Shown here in pieces: positions 58,001 to 64,000 of a stretch of 64,000 bases of DNA. This stretch comes from Marinobacter salexigens. GTDB taxonomy: Bacteria; Pseudomonadota; Gammaproteobacteria; Pseudomonadales; Oleiphilaceae. A program made the translations under genes and the position numbers. Position 1 is the first letter of the stretch. The number at the start of each line of letters is the position of its first letter. The stretch is from positions 194,740-258,739 of the forward strand of contig NZ_JAHKPV010000006.1 of the NCBI RefSeq assembly GCF_018860765.1, written 5' to 3'. The notes beneath the pieces were generated by a model that ran no database searches, was not told where the DNA came from, and saw nothing but the letters and a program-made list of their open reading frames with translations.

Positions 58001-60715
58001 TCAAATAAGCCCATAACGCCGTGCAATGGCAACAGCTTGTGTTCGGCTGGAAGCATTCAGCTTGGAGTTTATATTTCGCAGGTGAGTGCGCACGGTACTG
58101 TCTGACACAAACAACTTTTCCGACATAGCGCTATTTGAGTACCCTTCCGACAATAGCTGTAAAACTCGGGTTTCTTTTCGCGTTAGAGCATTCAGGGTCG
58201 GCTCGTCTGCGTCAGGCAATACGGCGGTCGACGATAACACTGGCCCAAACGCCTCAATTAAACTCTCAAGATAGCTAACAAAAACCGGATCACTCTGACG
58301 TCCAGTCTCTCGAAATGCTTGATGATAAAGTTTGACCACAATGCCTGCCGCAGCGCCTTCATCTACAAACAGACGTACGTATCCCTCCGCGCAACAGGTT
58401 GGCATAATCTCGGTCATCACTTCAATCGAGTCTTCCAGCCGATTACAGCGATACTGTGCAATGGCTTTGAACAGTTTCAGTTTCAGTACCCGTCGGTATA
58501 ACGAACTGTTTTGCGCTTCCGCTATTTCCATCGCGAGTGGTGCGAGCGCAGCTTGAGGGTCACCGGCAACCACTTCCCAGCGCAGGCGAGCCATCTCCAT
58601 ATATTGTAAATCGTTTGCAGGCATTCTATGTTTGCGGACTCGCCGCCAAAGCTCCTCATTACCCGCCCGGTCAAGCTCCTGCTTTGCCGCTTCTGGTCGT
58701 CCCTGCGCCAAAAATAGCCGCGAACGCTCAAGCCTAGCCGTTGCTACGACCCTTGGTAGTTTTCTGATCCTACCCATGTGCTCCAATTCAGTCAGCGCCT
58801 GAAATGCCCGGTCTACATCCCCGCAGTTGAACGCTAATCTCGAAAGCATAATATCGCTAATCAACATGTGGTCCGGCAATCCGGCCTCCCGCACCAGCGG
58901 ACCGTATACGTGCAATAAACGGGCAGCCAGCTCTAGGTCGTTTGCTTCATAGACGGTGTTTGCATGCAATACGCCAGCCCATGCATTCCCACTGGTATGG
59001 CTAAAGTCATAAGTCGAGCTTGTCGCACCGACAGCCAAGCGAAAACGTGCAGCCGCTTGTTTCTGCCGCCCTTCCTGAAGGTCAATCAACCCTTCCAAAG
59101 ATTCTGAGTACATCGAATTGAAGGAACTCGAGTGACTAAACTGGGCGTCTCTGGCTCCGTCAATGAGCTGGCGAGCCTGATCGTACTTACCCATGACAGA
59201 AAAAACATTCGCTCGAGAGTTAATTGAGACAATATCTGCAAACGGCGCAAAACCTGAGAGCTCGTTGCCGTCAGTACGGCCTAGCTCACTGGCTTCCTCA
59301 TAGCGATCCATCATGCCCATCATCAGAGGCTTGAACGCGAGAATGTGTGATTTAACTACAGGGTTCACTGAAGCTTCCAAGTTAGTATTCGAAAGCATCT
59401 CAAGCGCCTCGTCCGGGCCACTAGTAAACCCGACAGCCCATATGTAAATCATTTCGAGAAGTTCATACTTGCGAAGCTGATCTGCTGGAAGTTCACCCAG
59501 CCAACGCGCGAGAAGCTTCATCCGCCCTTGCGATAACAATCGCTCGGCATGCGCATCCAACAAGAACATTGCGCGATCAAACGCACGCCCCTCGATTGCA
59601 TGATCAATTGCGGGAACAAAGCGCCCTGAGTTCTCGTACCATTGTGATGCAGCTAAGTGAAGACCCGACACCTCATAAGGGTACTTTGCGTGCAATACGG
59701 AGCGTAAAAACTCTGCAAACAAACTGTGGTAACGGTAAGTTAGCTGCTCGTGTTCAATAGGCGCAAGAAAAGCGCTGCGAGTATCCAGATGGCGTAGCAT
59801 TGCTTCGCTATCACACCCTGGCACAAGAGCGTTACACAAAGACGGAGTCAGATGGCGAAGAATGCTTGTGCGCAACAAAAACGACTTGATTTTATCGGGC
59901 TGCTGCTCAAGCACATCGTGTGCAAGATAGTCTGCAACAGCGTCATTTTCACCTGAAAAACGATGAATGAAAGACTGCGGGCTCGCATTACCTTCAAGCG
60001 CCAGCGAAGCCAACCAAAGTGCGGTTGCCCAGCCTTCCGAGCGATTATGAATATGGATTAGGTCGTCTTGCGTCAATTCCAGTTGACGCCTGTTCACCAA
60101 AAATTCGACGGTCTCATCAACGGAAAAACGCAGTTCAGAAACATCAATCTCCAGCAATTGTCCTCGCGCTCTCAGGCGTCCAAGGCCCAGCTCCGGCACG
60201 TGTCTTGAGCCTATAATGATTTGCCCACTTGCTGGCAAGTGCTCAATTATTTCCCGAATAAGCCCGAGAACAGACTGCTCATGAACCTTCTCGAAATCAT
60301 CAATGAATAGAGCAAACGCAGATCGCTTTTCGGACAGCCGAGCCACTATGTTAAATGCTGCCTCACTGGCAGTCCGGCGCTCAATGGACTCATCATTAAA
60401 CGTATAGGCTTCATTTTCTGTTAGCTGTGAGACTGACGCGTTGAGACAAAACAAAAATCGTGAGACATCATTATCGGCATCATCAATAGTAAGCCAAGCC
60501 GTAGCAATTCCGGCGCTGTTCATCCGAGACATGCTCTGAGTCATTGCAGTGGTTTTGCCAAACCCTGCAGCAGCACGAACGACGATCAGCTTAGCCGCAG
60601 AAGCGGACAATATTTTTTGGCACAGCTCAGCGCGCTCAACTTGAGCAGCTCTGGAAGCAGGTGGGTTGAGTTTGCTAACCATTAAAAAACGCTTGGGCGT
60701 TTGGGAAACAGGCAT
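58001..60715 (-). CDS. MalT-like large LuxR-family ATP-dependent activator
   Basis: 904 residues, near the 901 of E. coli MalT. Order: STAND-type NTPase with Walker A AAAGFGKTT (48-56), ALFIDDFEKVHEQ Walker B, a helical repeat region in the middle for ligand sensing, and a C-terminal LuxR helix-turn-helix (LTRKETRVLQLLSEG to INSKLN). The ATG at 60715 has CCGGAG upstream; a TTG at 60751 is less likely. By position it is the probable regulator of dctP, aacS and dctQM through the three-copy operator; its inducer would be the transported acid or its CoA ester. Confidence 0.9.
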   Translation of the reverse strand: MPVSQTPKRFLMVSKLNPPASRAAQVERAELCQKILSASAAKLIVVRAAAGFGKTTAMTQSMSRMNSAGIATAWLTIDDADNDVSRFLFCLNASVSQLTENEAYTFNDESIERRTASEAAFNIVARLSEKRSAFALFIDDFEKVHEQSVLGLIREIIEHLPASGQIIIGSRHVPELGLGRLRARGQLLEIDVSELRFSVDETVEFLVNRRQLELTQDDLIHIHNRSEGWATALWLASLALEGNASPQSFIHRFSGENDAVADYLAHDVLEQQPDKIKSFLLRTSILRHLTPSLCNALVPGCDSEAMLRHLDTRSAFLAPIEHEQLTYRYHSLFAEFLRSVLHAKYPYEVSGLHLAASQWYENSGRFVPAIDHAIEGRAFDRAMFLLDAHAERLLSQGRMKLLARWLGELPADQLRKYELLEMIYIWAVGFTSGPDEALEMLSNTNLEASVNPVVKSHILAFKPLMMGMMDRYEEASELGRTDGNELSGFAPFADIVSINSRANVFSVMGKYDQARQLIDGARDAQFSHSSSFNSMYSESLEGLIDLQEGRQKQAAARFRLAVGATSSTYDFSHTSGNAWAGVLHANTVYEANDLELAARLLHVYGPLVREAGLPDHMLISDIMLSRLAFNCGDVDRAFQALTELEHMGRIRKLPRVVATARLERSRLFLAQGRPEAAKQELDRAGNEELWRRVRKHRMPANDLQYMEMARLRWEVVAGDPQAALAPLAMEIAEAQNSSLYRRVLKLKLFKAIAQYRCNRLEDSIEVMTEIMPTCCAEGYVRLFVDEGAAAGIVVKLYHQAFRETGRQSDPVFVSYLESLIEAFGPVLSSTAVLPDADEPTLNALTRKETRVLQLLSEGYSNSAMSEKLFVSDSTVRTHLRNINSKLNASSRTQAVAIARRYGLI

Positions 60716-60879
60716 AGCGCTTAACAGCTCCGGTGTTAAATCGAATACCAACTACTCGCTCAACGGGCCCTTAGGGCGCAGCTGTTCAGTTCTGACCGTT
60801 TGAACAGCAACGCAAAAGCCTATCACAGAATGCTGAGCCCTCAGCAATATTCCCTTCCGCACAGCCTTAGTTCTCGAAT

Positions 60880-60895
60880 TCGTCGGTTACGACGA
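60880..60895. promoter_or_regulatory. Putative operator copy 3 (TCGTCGG-N4-GACGA)
   Basis: TCGTCGGTTACGACGA, about 145 bases before dctQ and 172 before the luxR-type gene. TCGTCGGTT and the GACGAtgt flank are shared with copy 2. No gene is seen in the rest of the 317-base gap. Confidence 0.7.
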
Positions 60896-61032
60896 TGTTG
60901 CGCTAGCCCACCGCGCTTATTCTTGAATTCACCTATTGCGGGCAAGGCCATGAACTCCTTGCCACAGTCGATGCTGACACACACAAACTCAATAAAAACA
61001 AGCCGGCCCTCTGGGGCGTAGTGGGGACAAGC

Positions 61033-61587
61033 ATGTACGGTATTGGTCGATTTTTATCTATGGTCACAAATTTGATGACCGTACTCGGTGGGCTAGCAAT
61101 CGCATTAATGATGTTACACATCACTCTAGACGTTGCTAGCCGCTATCTTCTTAACTCGCCCATTCCGGGCACCATTTCCATTGTTTCCTATTACTACATG
61201 GTTATTGCGGTATTCATTCCTCTGGCATTCGCTGAACAGAAAAACGCTCACATTTCAGTCGAAGTGATTACCGCCCGACTCCCGATTTGGATGCAGCACA
61301 ACCTGGAACGCCTGTCTTTCCTTCTGTCGACAATCGTCTTTTCACTGCTGTGTGTTCGCACATGGGAAGAAGCAGAGAAAAAAAGGAGTTTTGGTGCTTC
61401 GGTTGTGCAAGGCAGCGACGCCATTCCTATCTGGATCACCTATTACGTGTTGCCCCTTGGCTGCGGGCTCATGACGCTGGTGGTTTTTTACAAACTGATA
61501 AATTCCTGCCTGCGGACAAAATCAGGACTGGATACGTTTACAGCGCAAGCCGACGACCTGAACGCTAATGACGGGGTGGAAAAATAA
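61033..61587 (+). CDS. dctQ: TRAP transporter small membrane subunit DctQ
   Basis: 184 residues, four helices; LDVASRYLLNSPIPGTISIV and IPLAFAEQKNAHISVEV are DctQ signatures. The ATG at 61033 has GGGGA six bases upstream; a GTG at 61021 is a lesser choice. dctM follows two bases after the stop. Confidence 0.9.
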   Translation: MYGIGRFLSMVTNLMTVLGGLAIALMMLHITLDVASRYLLNSPIPGTISIVSYYYMVIAVFIPLAFAEQKNAHISVEVITARLPIWMQHNLERLSFLLSTIVFSLLCVRTWEEAEKKRSFGASVVQGSDAIPIWITYYVLPLGCGLMTLVVFYKLINSCLRTKSGLDTFTAQADDLNANDGVEK

Positions 61588-61589
61588 CA

Positions 61590-62894
61590 ATGTCTGACGT
61601 ACAAATTGGACTATCCGGGCTCGGGATATTAGTTGCACTTCTTGCTTTAAGAGTTCCGATTGGGGTCTCTTTAATCGGGGTTTCCTTCGGTGGGCTCTGG
61701 TATATGATGGGGTGGAAAATTGCCTGGGGCTCCCTTGGCATTATTCCTTACCAGTTCGCCTCGAACTGGGTATTAAGCTCTGTACCGATGTTTTTATTGC
61801 TGGGGTTTGTCTGCTACCACACCCAGCTCACACAAGGGATGTTTCGCGCTGCTCGAATGTGGCTATCCGGTGTGCCCGGAGGGCTGGCAATTGCAGCAGT
61901 GTTCGGCTCTGCAGGCTTTGCTGCAGTTTCCGGGTCGTCCGTAGCTTGCTCAGCGGCTATGGGTAAGATCGCCGTTCCGGAAATGATTCGCCATCGCTAC
62001 CATCCTGAACTGGCCACAAGCACGGTTGCGGTAGCGGGTACAATCGGGGCGTTGATACCTCCCTCAATAATCATGATCCTTTACGGCATTATCGCGCAGC
62101 AGTCCATTACAGGGCTTTTCCTTGGGGGTATCAGTGCAGGTATTCTGACCGCTATCGGCTATGTCGTTGTGATTTTGATACGAGTAAAGCTAAACCCTTC
62201 GCTCGCACCCGATACGAATGAAGTCATTCCCACCGTCGAGAAAATCCGCGCACTGAAGGACACTTGGCCCGTATTGCTAATTATGATTGGTATATTCAGC
62301 GGTTTGTTCGGTGGCATCTTCACTGCTACCGAAGCGGGTGCTGTTGGTGCTTTTCTTTCACTCGTAGTAGCTGCACTTAAACGAAGCCTCAACTGGACAC
62401 GTTTTCGCAACGCGATTCTTGAGACGCTGATGACAACCGGCGCTCTTATCATTATCGCGGTTGGTGCCAGCCTACTTACTCGATTTCTGGCGTTATCCGG
62501 GGCGGGAGATTACTTATCCGAATTGATAATAAGCCTGAACTCGGGCCACTTCATGCTGCTTTTTGCAATCGCTCTGATCTACGTGTTTCTAGGGATGTTC
62601 CTTGAGCCCATCGGAGCAATGTTGCTGACTCTTCCCATCATATTGCCAATCGTCGACAGTGCCGGCCTTAATCTACTCTGGTTCGGTGTAGTTCTAACAA
62701 AGTTGTTGGAGATCGGCATGATAACACCGCCAATCGGCATGAACGTGTTTGTGATTAAAAGCGTTGTAGGTAATCTGGCGTCTACCTCAGCGATCTTTCG
62801 GGGCATATTTTGGTTCTTGGTCATGGACTTCGTGATTCTGATATTCCTGATCGCAGTTCCCGAGGTCGTTCTTTTCCTCCCTTCTCTGGAGTGA
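61590..62894 (+). CDS. dctM: TRAP transporter large membrane subunit DctM
   Basis: 434 residues, about 12 helices. Transport motifs GSAGFAAVSGSSVACSAAMG, AGTIGALIPPSIIMILYG and the mirrored FLEPIGAMLLTLPIILPIV plus MITPPIGMNVFVIK. Uses a Na+ gradient to bring in the DctP-bound ligand. Confidence 0.95.
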   Translation: MSDVQIGLSGLGILVALLALRVPIGVSLIGVSFGGLWYMMGWKIAWGSLGIIPYQFASNWVLSSVPMFLLLGFVCYHTQLTQGMFRAARMWLSGVPGGLAIAAVFGSAGFAAVSGSSVACSAAMGKIAVPEMIRHRYHPELATSTVAVAGTIGALIPPSIIMILYGIIAQQSITGLFLGGISAGILTAIGYVVVILIRVKLNPSLAPDTNEVIPTVEKIRALKDTWPVLLIMIGIFSGLFGGIFTATEAGAVGAFLSLVVAALKRSLNWTRFRNAILETLMTTGALIIIAVGASLLTRFLALSGAGDYLSELIISLNSGHFMLLFAIALIYVFLGMFLEPIGAMLLTLPIILPIVDSAGLNLLWFGVVLTKLLEIGMITPPIGMNVFVIKSVVGNLASTSAIFRGIFWFLVMDFVILIFLIAVPEVVLFLPSLE

Positions 62895-62904
62895 GCTCCG
62901 ACGG

Positions 62905-63037
62905 CTATAGCGGGATCCAGATTCTGACGGCTCTTGCCTGATAATCCTGCACCAAGCTAATCAACCTGAACCGCTGCTCTGGTGGAACCGACGCTTCCGG
63001 TAGCAGCAGTTCACGGATGATCTCCCGAATGGCCGCC
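62905..63037 (-). pseudogene. Unidentified C-terminal gene remnant
   Basis: Minus-strand frame of 43 codons ending at a TAG (62907-62905), reading ...IREIIRELLLPEASVPPEQ followed by RFRLISLVQDYQARA. It has no start or ribosome site and stops abruptly at the adjoining remnant, so it looks like a cut-off gene end. I do not recognise the family. Confidence 0.35.
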
Positions 63038-63124
63038 CGTATTCCCTACATGCATGCGGTTTGGCACCTGTTCGTCATCAGCGGCAGTGCCATTTATTTT
63101 GGTGTACTTCCATACGCGACATGA
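63038..63124 (+). pseudogene. Hemolysin III (HlyIII/PAQR) C-terminal remnant
   Basis: A 28-codon frame, starting RIPYMHAVWHLFV and continuing ISGSAIYFGVLPYAT before a TGA. YMHAxWHLFVxxGSAxxF is the last-helix motif of HlyIII/YqfA proteins, whose full length is about 210 residues. Everything before it is missing and replaced by an unrelated opposite-strand remnant, so this is a truncated gene end. Confidence 0.65.
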
Positions 63125-63195
63125 TGGCAGCAATTAATAAGCGTGCTACTCTTCTAATAAATTGAATCCACTTTCATTTGTAGGAAGATACTAAC

Positions 63196-63978
63196 GTGGA
63201 CACCCCTGCCGTTCGCATTGAAGAACAAGGTCATATTTGCACCATCATTCTGGATCGCCCTGACAAGAAAAATGCCGTAGACGGCCCTACGGCAGACGCT
63301 CTTTTAGCGGCTTTCGAACACTTCGAGGCCGCTCCAAACTTACGTGTCGCCGTTCTTTGGGGTGCGAATGGGACCTTCTGTTCCGGCGCCGACCTAACAG
63401 CAATGCACGATCCCAAAACCCGCAACAACATTGATTCCGAAGGTAAGGACGACGGCCCCATGGGCCCGACCCGCATGGCATTAAGCAAACCAGTGATCGC
63501 AGCTGTATCAGGTTACGCGGTGGCAGGCGGCCTTGAATTGTCGCTGCTGTGTGATTTGCGGGTAGTCGAAGAGTCCGCCGTGTTCGGCGTATTTTGCCGG
63601 CGCTGGGGCGTGCCATTGATTGACGGCGGAACAGTGCGCCTGCCCCGTGTAGTCGGCCAGTCTCGCGCTCTGGATATGATCCTAACGGGTCGCCCGGTGA
63701 AAGCAGATGAAGCCTTACAGATGGGGCTTGCGAATCGCGTTGTTCCCCATGGAGAAAGCCGCGATGCAGCCGAGGCGCTGGCTTGGCAAATCGCAGAATT
63801 CCCTCAGCAGTGCATGCTGGCAGATCGTTCATCTGCCTATCGCCAATGGGAGCTGCCTCTGGCGGACGCCCTGCGCAATGAAGGCAAGAAGGGTTATCCC
63901 ATCGTGTTTGAAGAGGCCATTGCAGGCGCCGAACGTTTTGCCAAGGGTGCAGGCCGCCACGGCGAATTCAATAACTGA
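63196..63978 (+). CDS. Enoyl-CoA hydratase/isomerase (crotonase family)
   Basis: 260 residues; GTG start at 63196 with AGGAAG upstream. Oxyanion-hole motifs CSGADLTAM and VAGGLELSLLCD; the usual catalytic Glu positions lie in the FGVFCRRWGVPLIDGGTVRLP segment, where the residues differ from classic hydratases (no Glu), so activity may be isomerase-like or altered. It could work on CoA esters made by the neighbouring ligase. It lies after the gene remnants and may be a separate transcription unit. Confidence 0.85.
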   Translation: MDTPAVRIEEQGHICTIILDRPDKKNAVDGPTADALLAAFEHFEAAPNLRVAVLWGANGTFCSGADLTAMHDPKTRNNIDSEGKDDGPMGPTRMALSKPVIAAVSGYAVAGGLELSLLCDLRVVEESAVFGVFCRRWGVPLIDGGTVRLPRVVGQSRALDMILTGRPVKADEALQMGLANRVVPHGESRDAAEALAWQIAEFPQQCMLADRSSAYRQWELPLADALRNEGKKGYPIVFEEAIAGAERFAKGAGRHGEFNN

Positions 63979-64000
63979 AATAGAAAATAAAAAAGAGGGC

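Noticed and set aside
60800..61021. 73-codon open frame before dctQ
   Set aside because: It spans the operator copy, has no ribosome site and no recognisable protein character.

Overview
The window looks like a chromosomal denitrification island of a halophilic marine gammaproteobacterium, most like Marinobacter (an inference from gene content, not a database match). It combines NarGH nitrate reductase, cytochrome cd1 nitrite reductase (NirS) with its heme d1 pathway, cNorCB nitric oxide reductase and the oxygen-independent ubiquinone genes ubiT/U/V. It also carries salt-adaptation genes (a BCCT transporter and an Mrp-like antiporter). narJ, narI and the end of narH lie beyond the left edge. 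No nos genes, tRNA, rRNA, CRISPR array or intact insertion sequence was seen.

Layout. 1-9.1 kb: narH (partial), narG and a divergent narK-like gene on the minus strand; narX and narL leave in the other direction, narX being preceded by a tiny coupled leader ORF. 9.2-16.7 kb: accessory genes for anaerobic life: ubiT, a small membrane protein, yiiM, ubiV, ubiU, a NIT-domain nitrate/nitrite chemoreceptor and hemN. 16.9-21.7 kb: iron-sulfur photolyase, a periplasmic two-domain binding protein, a tandem HAD protein and a 45-residue DUF2256 protein. 21.7-30.7 kb: one long minus-strand operon with a BCCT transporter, a universal stress protein and nine Mrp-like subunits, three of them NuoL/M/N-type. 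30.8-32.9 kb: cadR, its MerR-type promoter, a CDF metal exporter and an AEC transporter.

33.0-38.7 kb: norC, norB, a membrane 4Fe-4S protein, norD, norE and norF. 38.8-40.6 kb: a 5'-nucleotidase-type lipoprotein. 40.8-51.2 kb: minus-strand nirC-nirF-norQ plus a small membrane gene, divergent from nirS-D-L-G-H-J-E-N, together the whole heme d1 route. 51.2-54.3 kb: a Cache-type chemoreceptor and an unusual Crp/Fnr regulator. 54.5-64 kb: a separate catabolic module with a TRAP transporter (dctP, dctQ, dctM), acetoacetyl-CoA synthetase, a MalT-like LuxR regulator and a crotonase, next to decayed gene ends.

Regulatory logic visible in the DNA. Anr/Dnr-type boxes (TTGAT-N4-ATCAA) and NarL 7-2-7 sites (TACYYMT-N2-inverse) occur together before norC and nirS and in the ubiU/chemoreceptor gap; hemN has an Anr-like box exactly 41.5 bases from the start point predicted by a perfect TATAAT. 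In the right-hand module a different 16-base inverted repeat (TCGTCGG-N4-GACGA) occurs three times, only in the two divergent promoter regions. It is probably the operator of a previously undescribed local regulon, most simply of the MalT-like protein encoded there.
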